From assembly GCF_037975245.1 (NCBI RefSeq), contig NC_092569.1:29846168-29910167 (forward strand): a DNA stretch of 64,000 nucleotides, in the 5' to 3' direction. The notes beneath the pieces are model-generated. The model saw only the letters and a program-made list of their open reading frames with translations. It searched no databases and was not told the origin of the DNA. A program made the position numbers and the translations under genes. How positions within the stretch are numbered: the first letter of the stretch is position 1; each line of letters starts with the position of its first letter. Origin of the DNA: Apostichopus japonicus (lineage: Eukaryota > Echinodermata > Holothuroidea > Aspidochirotida > Stichopodidae). Below, one piece after another: positions 41,901-50,117 of this stretch.

Positions 41901-44900
41901 TTGAAGATCAACTTGTCAGAAAACGGCAAGCTATTTTTAATATTTTTAAATAGCAAATCATTAAACGTTTTTGACTAAATTTCATTGATACATATAGAGT
42001 AGTTTTGTTCAAAATCATTCTTGGAACAGACTGTGTTGCCTGAGGTACCATGTCTTACAATTTATGGTTGCAGGGTGTTTTCACAAACTTGTAGCAATTT
42101 TATGATAACACACAGCTTCAATAAATGGAGTGGTTTGGCATGAAAATATTTCAAATCAAGCTTCTCTCTTCAAATTCTCAATTTTAGCTGCACTTAAATC
42201 CATACAGCACCTCTCTCTCCCCCTTCTACTGATTTGCCCCATCGATCCCCCTCCTCCTTGATCCTCCACCCATCCCCCACCACCTTCACAATACCCAGAA
42301 AAATGTCAGCAATACAAAGGTTCATACATTTTATTTACATTAACTTTTATACAACTAAAATTATCTACATACAAAACACACAACAAATAAAAATTCTGTG
42401 TGAAAAGCAGTGATGAATTAAGACTTTGAAAAATAATATTAGTGTAAATTATTTTTATGCGCACATAAATGGTTAATAAAGTGATGAGCTGATCTATACT
42501 ACGGCCAGCTGCCTATAGAACTCTTATAAGCTTTATATAAGAATTCTAATCTACATTTCAAAAAAAAAAAGGGAAAAAAAAAGGGAAAAATGAAAACATG
42601 CTTAGCGGTTGTTTTCAATATCATATCAGCCTCTCAAAAAACAAGTCATATTTCTTGGATCTGCACTTCATAGCATTTCAAGAGCAAACCAGATGAATAG
42701 TCATAAATTACTGGTAATTCATCCAAATATTATAACACCAGTTAAATATTCCTACATAGAGTACCTCATTGTTTATTGCTAGTAAAATCTTATTTTACTT
42801 AACTTATTTAACTTAACTCCCTGGCATCACACAAATCACTCTGTCATATTTTGCTCCAGTTTTTTCCTTCTTCATCACAGATTCGTTCTTTGAAAATAAA
42901 CTTCAGTACTCCACCATCAACATGCAGACCATTGTAATGCAAGGAGGCCTAGTAACAAACGTAATCATTTTTCACCGAGCCCACCTAATTGTACTGCCAC
43001 TGACAGCACTGTCAATCCTTGTTACTTACATTGTTTCATCACATCCCAACCCCACCTTGCTCCCACTCTCCTACACCTGCTTGTACAACTCATCCTCACC
43101 CATTCTTCCATCACATCCCAACTCCCACCTTGCTCCCACTCTCCTACATCTGCTAGTATAATTCATCCTCACCCATTCTTCCATCAGATCCCAACCCCCA
43201 CCTTGCTCCCACTCTCCTACACCTGCTTATACAACTCATCCTCACCCATTCTTCCATCACATCCCAACCCCCACCTTGCTCCCACTCTCCTACACCTGCT
43301 TATACAACTCATCCTCACCCATTCTTCCATGACATCCCAACCCCCACCTTGCTCCCACTCTCCTACACCTGCTAGTATAACTCATACTCATCCACTCTTC
43401 CATCACATCCCACCTTGCTTCCACTCTCCTACACCTGCTAGTATAACTCATCCTCACACATTCTTCCATCACATCCCAACCCCCCCCCCACCTTGCTCCC
43501 ACTCTCCTACACCTGCTAGTATAACTCATCCTCACATTCTTTCATCACATCCCAATCCCCCACCTTGCTCCCACTCTCCTACACCTGCTTGTTTAACTCA
43601 TATTCACCCACTCTTCCATCACATCCCAACCCCACCTTGCTCCCACTCTCCTACACCTGCTAGTATAACTCATCCTCACACATTCTCCCTTCACATCCCA
43701 ACCCCCCACCTTGCTCCCACTCTCCTACACCTGCAAGTATAAATCATCCTCACCCATTCTTCCAAGTTTGGTAACATTTTCAGTGATACTGAATTATATT
43801 CCACTTTAACACATGTTTCTTATTGATAAAAAAGTAGTAATTCCTTTCAACTCAGATTGCTAAAACAAAAAATCGTGCACTGGAAGTGAACTCTAGGATC
43901 AGAAAACACCTCACTCCTGTTATATAAATCTCATTCATTCTTCTTGTTCTTATCACCGATACTGTTTCCTTAATGAGTTTGAACCACTTCATGTTCCAAG
44001 AACACAGATGGCATGACATCCACATCTTGTGTTTGACAAACAGCACCTCTAACCCAAACTGATAAGCTGGTTAATAATTAGGACTCTAGACTTCCGCACG
44101 ACTGAGACGCATTTAGGAAGCAGATGTGGTGAAGGGAATGTAGGACAGTCAACGTTGGCACACAGATTAATTTATATCTCTTATGTGGAAAACTTGGAAG
44201 TGAGGGGATAGTGTTTGGTTATTGGACACTTCTGGTATTGTTATAGCTCACAAATTCACACTTTATATTAAAAAAATTCTGTTACTATTTTTGTACCACG
44301 AGATTGTGTCCAATTGATCCTGGCAAGTTTGTTTTCATCAATATGAGGTGACTGTTGTGTATTGCATCATGGTTTGATATGCAGTACAATGAATGCATCA
44401 TCTCTCTGGCCTCTGAGCACAATTTTGGTCTCATTCTATATGCCCAGTTGAACAGTTAGTTGTCGAGTTTACGAGATGGCTATGGCATGTCAATGTGTTG
44501 CAAACAATCAATCAACCAATTAAATCTTATAAATATTATAAATTGTAGTTTTGGAGTTGATTTTGAACATGTTTACAGTGATACAGGTAAATACAAATAG
44601 ATATTATGTAATAATCACAATATCTGTATTGATTGATATATGCTTTTCTCTATACAACTTACCCACTATATAAACTCTGGTCCTCGATATGATATACTTG
44701 GCAGCAAGTGGGATGCAAGATTAGAATTCATTCATAATAAACTTGTTAAACTTAAACAATTCAGAAGAACAGATTATCCATCAGTAGTTTGTTATATCAT
44801 ACAAGTTTAAATACTTCTGGGGATCATTGAGCTGTAGCCATTTTTGTCCACATTGGCCTTCAAAATACCAACATTCTGTTTTTCTTTTCTTCCTTCACAA

Positions 44901-47900
44901 AACAGCAGGAATAACAATAACCAGGCTTCTGATTGCCAAGTACAGCTCATTCCATAATGTTCTATGTAAATCTATTATTGCCCTGTAAATGACATTTTTA
45001 ACTTTTGATGATACCTCAAAGGAAATACCTTTGAAAAACAAATCACCCATCACCATAGTGATAACATTAGGTAGTCTCTGAGACCCCAATAAATGCCCTA
45101 AATCATGATTAGAACATATCTGATTGGCAGAGGACCCCATCAATCCATCAGAAAATAGCTCCTCGAATTATCAGAATTATCCAAACCCCTGTTGAAAATA
45201 CCATGAATTGGGTCAGCCACTCCTAATCATATTTAGCAATGTACTTTAAAGTGGCCAATCAACGGCCCAAGTACTTCCTCTGACACAAGATGCTATGGAT
45301 GACAATATAGAAGTTCACTACTACCACTCTGCTTGTTTGGCTTGTGGGAAGTGATTGGAATTGGTTTTCCTGTGTAGTTTAAAGAAGCTTAGAATGTCAA
45401 TAGCCACTACCTGCCAAGAAACCTTCAGGGGGGTGCATGATAGTTGGATATCACCCTATCAAGCTCCCAAAAAAAATGAAAAGAAATTGCAATGTTGATC
45501 TTGTTATGTTTTGCAGGAAGAAAACAACACATAGAAAATAAAGACTGATACACTTTTTGAAATATGGTATGTATAACATCGTATGCCCAGGTATAGCACA
45601 CACACACACAAACACACACACCTTGTATTTGTTCCCGAAACTGTGGAAGTAATTTGATTAATTTTTTACTTTTTGCTAAAAAAATGGTAACTTAGAGGAG
45701 GGGGAAGGTTATTTCTGCTGTATGGTGAGCTGTCTTTGCCAAAAACCATATTCCTGCATTTTCCTTAATAGAAAGTTCATCTTCCCAGAAAATGTCAAAC
45801 CCTTCACCAAACAAGACTCTAAGTAGATAAGAAATTTGGATGAGCAACATGGATGAACTTAAATATGCAGATATGCTTCTTAACTGGTAGACCTATTTAA
45901 CAGTATCTCTACATACCTCAAATTAACAAGCTGAAATACCATGAAGAGGAAGGACAAAGGGGCCGAACAGTGTGGGGGGGGGGGGGTTGGGGGCAGAATG
46001 TAAATCGACATAGAGGGACACACCTTTTGCATGGTGATTCTATCAAACAAGATTGTAGTAATGGACAAAGTAAAAACACTTTATTATGACTGATGTTTAA
46101 TATGATAAGAGTGATAATTATGCATTTATACTTACAATCTATCTAAAGATGGTAGATTGCTAAAGGTATTGGGATAAATTGTTGTAATATTATTGGAATA
46201 TAGGTACAGCTGGGTGAGACTCTCGAGACCTTCGAACGCTTCACTTCCTATCTCGGAAATTTCATTCTTGAATAAATATCTGAGAGAAAAAGACCAAAAG
46301 AAAACACATTTGAGGACATTCTTTTTGAAAGGAGCATGTATGATAAACTTGAAAAAACTTACTGATCGGTTTATATATTTACGAGTGACCCGCTTACCTG
46401 TCTCCCCACAACATTAGCACCTCATTCTACCATGTCTAGTATGCCCTGGTAATCTTTTAACACTGTGCACCCTCAGTGACCGGTCCTATCCGGTCAATGC
46501 CCTTCCTTCTCATTCTACCATCCAAAGTGTTTATTCATGCGTTTTCGTAGTGGATTTTTATCTTTCGGAAACTGCCCGGAATACCTTGGATTTTTACCAA
46601 GAGACTTCCTAAGTATAGGATTTCTAGACGTTCCAACAGCCTATTACAGCCTGATAAGTATCCTTTTCTTATAGGGAAGGGAGTTTGGGGGCTGTTTTTA
46701 GTGTGCAACTCTCGCCCATGCGTTCGTTTTATATTAGTGTATTTTAGTGTTATTTTCTCAGGTAGTCGTTCCGCGAAGCTACTTCGTTCGTTCGCCTTAC
46801 TCTGCTCTGGTCGTGGATAGGCGGTTGGTCATCTTTGTGTATATACATGTTTTTTAGCTGTTATACTTCTTCTAAGATGTTATGCTTGTTTTCATGTACT
46901 TTCGTTACTTGTTCGCTTTTTAAGTGTTGGGTTTTCACGTCTTCCAGTGGAATGCAGCACCGCCCCCCCCTCCCCCCTCCTCCCAGCACCACCTCCTTCT
47001 GACAGGGGGAATACTTTAGTCGTGGGAGACGGAGAAAGGGGAGTGGGGTCAGTAAGAGACAATTGTGTCAATTGTACACCTACGAACAGAATTTGCATTA
47101 CATGTGAAAAATTTAGGCACACATAGGCCTATATATACAGCATGAGCCCCATTTACACAGTACAGGCTAATTGTGGTTGTCACATGTACAAAAGCAGAAG
47201 ACTTTTGAATAGAATAATGCCAACTTAAATTCTGTACTTGGCGAATATTGCTTCCAACATTACGGTAAACTGAAGTGCATACTGTAGATTGGTAAGTCTT
47301 GTGTGAATTTTCCCACACAAAGACAAAGAATTCAACCAACAAGCAACTGTGTCGAAAATAACATCGGCAGAGGAAGTACGGAGACCAGCTAAAGCAGTTT
47401 AGTAAATCTCCTACCTTCCTTTCTGGAGCACACATGTTATCACTTAATGTGCAAAAACATTGTTCATGAAATGTACCGGAATATGTGTCTATTGTTTGCT
47501 GTATGGGTTATGCTTATTTATTTTTTAACTACTATATAAAGAGGATGAATCAATTACTCCTTCCTATCAATTGCTAATACCAATTCCTGTGACCAGTTAA
47601 TATCTGTTTTGGGGGACTTTCAGTATGAGTCTGTGGATGCAAATGATGCATTGCATTGTGGAAACAATATTGCAAATTACATGTACTGTAGTGTTCAAAC
47701 AGCCACATGAAGTAAACTCACATATGATCATTAGCCTATATGCACACAAATCCCCTGTCCCTTCTCCCCCCCCCCCTCCTCCCCTATTCCCTCCACGTAC
47801 ACATGGAGAGGTTGTGAAGTTCACTTTGTAGTCAATTGGGATGATTCTTAAAATGTTGGTCTCCCCTGGGTGGGGGGACCTAACTATTTTTGTTCTTTTG

Positions 47901-48124
47901 TGCCTCCTCCGATGAAAGTAAAACACAAATGATGTGACACATGCACGTACATACATGTACTAGTAGTGTAATATACTCACAAATATTCCAGATTGGATAA
48001 ACCTGAGAAAGCTCCGTTGACTATCCTGGTAATTTTGTTATTATTAAGTAAAAGGGTTGTAAGCTCTGGCAAGTTACGGAAAGTACCTGGCTGGATCTCT
48101 GAGATCTGGTTGAAGCGAAGATCT
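5795..48124 (-). CDS. PXDN: Peroxidasin, 15 exons, 5' end missing (gene-level entry)
   Basis: Joined in the order 47981-48124, 46136-46279, 41008-41079, 30826-30995, 26778-26895, 21795-21967, 20746-21015, 19793-19909, 18059-18217, 17124-17390, 16107-16373, 13545-15183, 11842-12050, 6473-6744, 5795-5839, the exons give one open frame of about 1354 residues. Order: five LRRs, LRR C-terminal cap, four I-set Ig domains, linker, animal haem peroxidase, RSRR convertase site, coiled coil, basic tail. Known role of the family: a secreted, trimeric peroxidase of the extracellular matrix that oxidises bromide to hypobromous acid, which forms sulfilimine bonds between collagen IV NC1 domains. All introns are GT-AG and every phase matches. 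Human peroxidasin is 1479 residues. The missing part here is the signal peptide and LRR N-terminal cap (probably beyond 64000) and the VWC domain (not found). The alternative, another LRR-Ig peroxidase paralogue, cannot be separated from PXDN without a tree. Confidence 0.95.
5840..6472 (-). other. Last peroxidasin intron
   Basis: 633 bp, GT-AG, AT-rich. No repeat or element is seen. Its first 67 nt stay open in the coding frame (see the read-through note in the findings). Confidence 0.6.
6473..6744 (-). CDS. PXDN: Peroxidasin exon: furin site and coiled coil
   Basis: 272 nt, acceptor ATTCCAAG, donor GTAAGT (GAG|GTAAGT, phase 0). It opens [24 protein letters not shown] fits the proprotein-convertase consensus R-x-(K/R)-R and lies where human PXDN has RGRRS, a site reported to be cut by furin-type convertases. 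A lysine/glutamate-rich stretch follows, then a coiled coil ([20 protein letters not shown]...) that matches the position of the human heptads before VWC, thought to help trimerisation. If the donor is not used, the frame runs on for 22 more codons to a stop at 6404-6406. Confidence 0.85.
7905..9285. repeat. Minisatellite, unit about 56-60 bp, roughly two dozen copies
   Basis: Repeats share CCACACAAACAATGGATAGC and CCCAAATGATTATAATAC followed by ACTGTGTAAAATG. Copies on the left edge (7905-8200) are the most diverged (GGATGGTCCAAATGA), while central copies are nearly identical, which suggests ongoing homogenisation. Some copies carry a GTAGGCCTA variant. Confidence 0.9.
9820..10690. repeat. 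Diverged long tandem repeat, period about 285 bp
   Basis: About three copies share ATGACCTTTGACCTCCAC, TTTACACTACATAAGG-like, CAGGTTCTGGAGAT and CATCTTGAGATAT-like blocks in the same order. No open frame or inverted ends. Confidence 0.6.
11842..12050 (-). CDS. PXDN: Peroxidasin exon: C-terminal end of the peroxidase domain
   Basis: 209 nt, acceptor AATTTGCAG, donor GTGAGA. It starts [18 protein letters not shown] and includes SLARVLCDN and [15 protein letters not shown], matching the end of the human domain (RLWYENPGVFSPAQLTQI; EIPRVDLRVWQDC). It ends at phase 1, completing an aspartate codon with the next exon. Confidence 0.95.
12051..13544 (-). other. Peroxidasin intron
   Basis: About 1.5 kb. 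It contains a run of 14 C at 12169-12182 and a short tandem run of TTGGACAGACG at about 13424-13457, close to the donor of the main peroxidase exon. Nothing else is seen. Confidence 0.6.
13545..15183 (-). CDS. PXDN: Peroxidasin exon: main haem peroxidase exon
   Basis: 1639 nt, acceptor TTTGCAG, donor GTGAGT, 546 residues starting IRFNDLVSP. Catalytic residues of the animal haem peroxidase family are all present. QFLDHD has the distal histidine (codon 14807-14809) and, just before it, the aspartate that ester-links to haem. RANEQ has the catalytic arginine (14357-14359) and the haem-linked glutamate (14348-14350), with glutamine where myeloperoxidase has its sulfonium methionine. FRFGH holds the proximal histidine (14066-14068) and NIHRGRDH the supporting asparagine. 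[12 protein letters not shown] is the calcium-binding loop. Human PXDN also has most of this domain in one large exon. Open frames on the plus strand here are shadows. Confidence 0.97.
15184..16106 (-). other. Peroxidasin intron with minisatellite next to the acceptor
   Basis: About 920 bp. A 32-bp minisatellite fills 15231-15569. Two related words, CTACGTCAAAAGGGTGACAC near 15750 and CTACATCAGAAGGGTGACAC near 15931, recall the donor end of the preceding exon. No extra exon is open between them. Confidence 0.6.
15231..15569. repeat. Minisatellite, unit 32 bp, about 10 copies
   Basis: The unit contains GCTATGGGTAACATAACAAA followed by TTTGGTATAGCA, with variants in the last third. It starts only 47 bp from the splice acceptor of the 1639-nt peroxidase exon. 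Confidence 0.9.
16107..16373 (-). CDS. PXDN: Peroxidasin exon: linker between Ig4 and the peroxidase domain
   Basis: 267 nt, acceptor GGTCGTAG (weak pyrimidine tract), donor GTATGT, phase 1 at both ends. It encodes an alpha-helical linker with [17 protein letters not shown] and [13 protein letters not shown], matching the human region with ATVDRAINSTRTHLFDS and RSPNDLLALFRYP. NET and NLT are possible N-glycosylation sites. The exon ends NLTDV, joined to the next exon through an aspartate codon. Confidence 0.93.
16374..17123 (-). other. Peroxidasin intron
   Basis: 750 bp of AT-rich sequence. No repeat, RNA gene or exon is recognised. Confidence 0.6.
17124..17390 (-). CDS. PXDN: Peroxidasin exon: Ig domain 4, complete
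   Basis: 267 nt in one exon, phase 1 at both ends, acceptor TTCACAG, donor GTATGT. Canonical I-set features: [20 protein letters not shown] and [14 protein letters not shown]. Close to human Ig4 (ITWNKDGVQVTES). Confidence 0.94.
17391..18058 (-). other. Peroxidasin intron
   Basis: About 670 bp. No feature is recognised beyond the splice sites. Confidence 0.6.
18059..18217 (-). CDS. PXDN: Peroxidasin exon: Ig domain 3, second half
   Basis: 159 nt, acceptor TTTGGCAG, donor GTAAGA, phase 1 at both ends. The strand-F motif [16 protein letters not shown] carries the second cysteine. It completes the domain started at 19909; together the two halves make about 92 residues, normal for an I-set domain. 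Confidence 0.92.
18218..19792 (-). other. Peroxidasin intron splitting Ig domain 3
   Basis: About 1.6 kb. Contains the truncated family A MITE at 18634-18909. The remainder is unremarkable AT-rich sequence. Confidence 0.6.
18634..18909 (+). mobile_element. TTAA MITE family A, 5'-truncated copy
   Basis: It matches the first copy from GCTACAAAATGCAGACAGTA through TACCGACGGTAGCAAGCTGT to GAGTCTTCATACCCTTTAA. The left inverted end is missing. The right TTAA is at 18906-18909. Confidence 0.7.
19793..19909 (-). CDS. PXDN: Peroxidasin exon: Ig domain 3, first half
   Basis: 117 nt, acceptor CTCACTAG, donor GTAAAA, the weakest donor of the set. It encodes [17 protein letters not shown], then the strand-B cysteine (VHCSATGYP) and the tryptophan (IHWRKNG). 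It is phase 1 at both ends. A TTAA-flanked MITE copy lies about 80 bp upstream of its acceptor. Confidence 0.9.
19910..20745 (-). other. Peroxidasin intron with a MITE beside the acceptor
   Basis: 836 bp. The MITE at 19988-20287 occupies the third of the intron nearest the downstream exon. A short C run lies near 20621. Confidence 0.6.
19988..20287 (+). mobile_element. TTAA MITE family A, internally deleted copy
   Basis: Left end TTGA-AGGCATTGAAGACT, right end GAGTCTTCAATCCCT-TTAA, 300 bp with flanks. Compared with the copy at 1478 it lacks about 70 bp that contain TACCGACGGTAGCAAGC. The inverted ends agree closely, so this copy best shows the family's terminal repeat. Confidence 0.75.
20746..21015 (-). 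CDS. PXDN: Peroxidasin exon: Ig domain 2, complete, strand-F cysteine missing
   Basis: 270 nt coding a whole I-set domain in one exon, entered at phase 1, left at phase 1. Strand B has its cysteine (AIISCSVRG), strand C its tryptophan (PQITWRKDG). Strand F reads [11 protein letters not shown] where the family consensus is DxGxYxCxAxN, so leucine stands in for the second disulfide cysteine and phenylalanine for tyrosine. The domain is otherwise well formed and the frame is open. Confidence 0.92.
21016..21794 (-). other. Peroxidasin intron
   Basis: 779 bp. The only structure seen is a 21-bp unit (GTGGGAACTGGTCATGGATA plus one base) repeated at 21516-21562. Confidence 0.6.
21795..21967 (-). CDS. 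PXDN: Peroxidasin exon: Ig domain 1, second half
   Basis: 173 nt, acceptor TTTGTAG, donor GTAAGT. It encodes strands D to [11 protein letters not shown] and the strand-F motif [16 protein letters not shown], with the second disulfide cysteine present. Locally richer in GC and CpG than the flanking introns. Confidence 0.94.
22748..23345. repeat. Two-copy tandem repeat, unit about 300 bp
   Basis: GTCAAGATGATATGTCCTTG near 22837 recurs as GTCAAGATGATATGTCCTTA near 23166. Each is followed by ACCAATCAAGTCT and a C-rich run. Copies are diverged. Confidence 0.65.
23890..25070. repeat. Diverged tandem array, unit about 115 bp, split by an insertion
   Basis: Units share AAGTACTGACT, GATGCACTGAGTACACAATG-like and CAACATATCA blocks followed by TGACCTTTAA. 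About five copies. The array is broken at 24317-24935 by a TTAA-flanked element; the right-hand unit resumes at GTACTGACTACTAATAGTG. Confidence 0.65.
24321..24931. mobile_element. TTAA-flanked non-autonomous DNA transposon, family B (611 bp)
   Basis: TTAA at 24317-24320 and 24932-24935 flank perfect 15-bp inverted ends: AGCAGCATTTTGCGT on the left and its complement on the right. The neighbouring tandem unit (near 24000) reads CCCAATTAAGTACTGACT, an uninterrupted target, so both the insertion and the TTAA duplication can be read directly. The interior has no transposase frame. TTAA targets suggest piggyBac-type mobilisation. Confidence 0.85.
26778..26895 (-). CDS. PXDN: Peroxidasin exon: Ig domain 1, first half
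   Basis: 118 nt, acceptor TTACCCAG, donor GTGAGT. It encodes strands A to C of an I-set Ig domain: the strand-B cysteine in YFRCAAIG and the core tryptophan in PEIIWFNNG. It matches human Ig1 (GNPKPEIIWLRNN). The end phase is 2, joined to the next exon through a glycine codon. Confidence 0.92.
27818..28134 (-). mobile_element. tRNA-derived SINE
   Basis: On the minus strand a tRNA-like head has an A box (TGGCCAATTGGCTAAG, 28108-28123) and a B box (GGTTCGATTC, 28071-28080). A body with CTTGGGCAAGATGCTTTATC and CACCCAGGGGTTTAATGGGT follows, then GCGCTATATAAA and an ATT-rich tail. This layout is that of widespread metazoan tRNA-SINEs. The tRNA part has no intact acceptor or anticodon fold, so it is not a tRNA gene. 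Confidence 0.8.
29814..29938. repeat. TA microsatellite and imperfect flank
   Basis: Pure AT dinucleotides from about 29814 to 29869, then interrupted TATACATA-type repeats to 29938. Long Tyr/Ile frames across it are artefacts. Confidence 0.95.
30168..30400 (-). promoter_or_regulatory. Speculative alternative promoter or first exon
   Basis: This stretch is richer in CpG than its surroundings. On the minus strand it shows TATTTAAG, an E-box word CACGTG, then, about 50 nt on, a strong donor CCGTACAG|GTGAGT (intron side at 30168-30173). It has no matching acceptor that would make it an internal exon in frame. An alternative 5' exon feeding the Ig1 exon is possible. Chance is also possible. Confidence 0.15.
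30558..30801 (+). mobile_element. tRNA-derived SINE next to an exon
   Basis: A box TTAGCTCAGTGGTTAAGGC (30566-30584), B box GGTTCGAGTC (30611-30620), a unique body with TGATTTCGGTCAGCTTGCGG, and a (CATA)n tail ending about 30801. Six acceptor-stem-like pairs remain (GGAGTG with CACTTC), but the T stem does not pair, so it is a SINE head and not a working tRNA. It is antisense to peroxidasin. Confidence 0.8.
30826..30995 (-). CDS. PXDN: Peroxidasin exon: LRR C-terminal cap (LRRCT)
   Basis: 170 nt, acceptor TGTACAG, donor GTAAGT. It begins [16 protein letters not shown] and ends ELNC: the CxC pair and the two later cysteines (ATC and LNC) are the four LRRCT cysteines. The exon shifts the phase from 2 to 1, the phase used by the Ig exons. 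A tRNA-derived SINE ends about 24 bp beyond the donor side of this exon. Confidence 0.94.
35711..35997. repeat. 144-bp tandem duplication
   Basis: AAAGTGTGGTTAACTGTCTA starts both copies (35711 and 35855). They are nearly identical and each ends in GGATGTCCCC plus a long C run, so the duplication is recent. Confidence 0.9.
36792..36831. repeat. 20-bp direct duplication
   Basis: AACAGTTTGGTTCTGTTTCA occurs twice back to back without a mismatch. Confidence 0.9.
37881..38262. mobile_element. hAT-like MITE (382 bp) with 8-bp target duplication
   Basis: CTTTTTAT occurs immediately before (37873-37880) and after (38263-38270). The ends are inverted: left CAGTGTTTAC, right GTAAACACTA. The sub-terminal regions are related too (ACCCGGTTCCTAATTTGTTA and ACCCGGTTCCCAATTTTTGG). 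An 8-bp duplication with CAGTG/TAGTG ends is the hAT signature. The interior is AT-rich and non-coding. Confidence 0.85.
41008..41079 (-). CDS. PXDN: Peroxidasin exon: LRR 5
   Basis: 72 nt, exactly one 24-residue repeat ([18 protein letters not shown]...LLKRL), phase 2 at both ends. Acceptor TTTCGCAG, donor GTAAGT. It corresponds to the human segment beginning FLHNNRITHL. NNIS is a possible N-glycosylation sequon. Confidence 0.9.
41080..46135 (-). other. Peroxidasin intron with a CT-rich minisatellite
   Basis: About 5.1 kb. Contains the array at 43037-43765, a low-complexity patch rich in CACATGAC words (41500-41690), A-rich runs near 42558, a CA microsatellite at 45596-45622 and 13 G at 45974-45986. 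No exon is supported. Confidence 0.65.
43037..43765. repeat. Minisatellite, unit 73 bp, about 10 copies
   Basis: The unit includes CACATCCCAACCCCCACCTT, GCTCCCACTCTCCTACACCT and ACTCATCCTCACCCATTCTT. Long frames cross it (179 codons on plus) only because the CT-rich unit has few stops; unit length 73 is not a multiple of three. Confidence 0.95.
46136..46279 (-). CDS. PXDN: Peroxidasin exon: LRRs 3 and 4
   Basis: 144 nt between acceptor CTCTCAG and donor GTAAGT, again phase 2 at both ends. It encodes two repeats with [18 protein letters not shown] spacing ([10 protein letters not shown] and [11 protein letters not shown]). It has the same length and phase as the exon before it, consistent with growth of the LRR block by exon duplication. 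Confidence 0.93.
46280..47980 (-). other. Peroxidasin intron between LRR exons
   Basis: 1.7 kb. The part 46440-46940 has more CpG and a different composition (for example GGTAGTCGTTCCGCGAAGCT) and may be a transposon fragment. C-rich runs lie near 46962 and 47767. No exon. Confidence 0.6.
47981..48124 (-). CDS. PXDN: Peroxidasin exon: first two visible leucine-rich repeats
   Basis: 144 nt, entered after a pyrimidine-rich tract ending TTTACAG and left at GTGAGT. It encodes 48 residues starting [15 protein letters not shown] and containing LLLNNNKI, which closely matches the first LRRs of peroxidasins (human DLRFNRIREIQPGAF). Both ends are phase 2, so this two-repeat block is a symmetric cassette. 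The preceding exon must end in CT to complete a leucine codon; it was not found in the window. Confidence 0.93.
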
Positions 48125-50117
48125 CTGTAAAAAAACGAAGAAGAAGAAACGATAGATTATGAGAACTGCTGTTTTCAGGCTTAGATGCAGATAATGTATA
48201 TATCTACAGAATATGAATCATGTTAAATATGCAGATTATATGTAGATTATATGCAGATAATGTATACATATCTACAGGTTCATTTAGAGAACACAGATAA
48301 TCCTCCTGCTTATAACACATAGATCAACAATATGTGCAATGAGTAGGTAATCCACCATAAACAAACGTAATGACTACTATAATGTCTGCCACGTAGGTTT
48401 AGTTAGGTAATTCATGTAGAAGATACAGTAATCTTTCAAGAACATACAGTACATGTAACAACTGGTATTCAGTTGTATGCTGCATATATACAGTAGGTAG
48501 GCAGAATAGCTATGGTAGAACATGTGAACAGCAGCACACAGTACATACACAGTAATCGATGTAGAATATAGGTAACCCATGAAGAAGATAAAAGCAGAAA
48601 TAATCTTTGTAGAACACATAGAAAGACATAGAAGGAAAGGTCAAACTGTCTTGAATTTAATTTGCTCAAGAAAACAAGCTTCAAGGTAAGCTTACTTTAA
48701 TATACTTCAATCCTTCAAGGTAAGCTAACTTTAACATACTACATGTCCAAGTTGTGGATTGCAATTGGGTACAGAAAGCAATTAAACTTATAATATGGGA
48801 TGCATGCTTCCTGCAATAACCCTGCAGTGAGCCCTTTCTTGTTGAAATATTTATTGACATAACCTCCACAGATCTGATGTATGCAAATATTTCATGAAGC
48901 ATCTTACATGTACTTGAGAGTACTATGTTCATGCTCAAACCAACACTGAAGGTTAGAACAAACATCGTTTTATCACTTCTATGAAACTTGATGCTGATTA
49001 AGTTTAAACAAATATACATACAATATATAATAAACATATCAAGAATTTACATTCATCATGGTATGTGGTTAACCTTTGTTATTTTACCTATACATGTGCT
49101 ATTAACACAGACAAGTGTTCCAAGGATGATCGGAATAAACAATTAAATCCTTCAACAAAACAAACTAAAATAGATCAGTTTTAAGGACAACTCTAGCCTC
49201 CCAGTGTAGTAAAAAATTATAGTAAAAAAAAAAAAAACTAATGCATTACTATAAATACTCAAGTTTTTGTCATTATTAAAAGCAATATTTCTTGTTTAAG
49301 AGTTATCAATATTTCATCATTTCCATCAATTATCACATTCCACTCATGTTTCTTCATAATGTTCAGTACTCTCTGTATGTATTATAAACTCCTACATTAC
49401 GACTTAATCCAAATCTGTTACTCCTTACATTTAAAGACAAAACTTTTGAGGAAAATTATATTTACCCCTGAGAAAAACAACACAGCTCAAAGAAATATAC
49501 TTGGCAAAGAAAAAAGGAAAAAACACTCCTAATTGTGATGATGATTGGCTAATACTGTGCAATAAGAGACTTGTATATTGTTAAATCAGGATTTCACTTA
49601 TTCATAGTTCACAAGTTCCTTTTTTTGTGTCTTTTTTAATCCATCACAGATTGATTATAATTAGAAACCAATATAAATAACATCATCCAAGGCTAACCGG
49701 ATTAAAGGGAGCCTTAATACCATTCCCATTAGTCAACTCTTTGACAACCCCAAAATAGAGAATAAATACTTGACTTCCCTTTGTTGTTTATGATTAACTG
49801 ATGACAAATATATTTGTTCACCATTGAAGTAACTGAGGGGGTTGCTTTGAGAGTGGGTGGGAGTAGTACAGTAGATAGTCTAGACTTTGCGGGATGCACT
49901 TCTACCGAACCAGGGAGTTGGTAACAAACAAAAGGAACAATCACAGCTGTGTTGATTCGGTCCTGTCCTTAATCCCATTTATCTCATCAACATTTAATTG
50001 TCGTCAGGATCATTCAGTAATCACCATTGAGTGTTTTAAATGTTCAAGCTGCAGGGTATCGTCCATAGAAATAGAGCCACAATTAAAGCTGTGGCAACTG
50101 TACGAAACTGACCGACA

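Noticed and set aside
43203-43742. 179-codon plus-strand frame, Pro/His/Thr-rich
   Set aside because: It runs through a 73-bp tandem repeat whose length is not a multiple of three; the frame is open only because the CT-rich unit has few stops.
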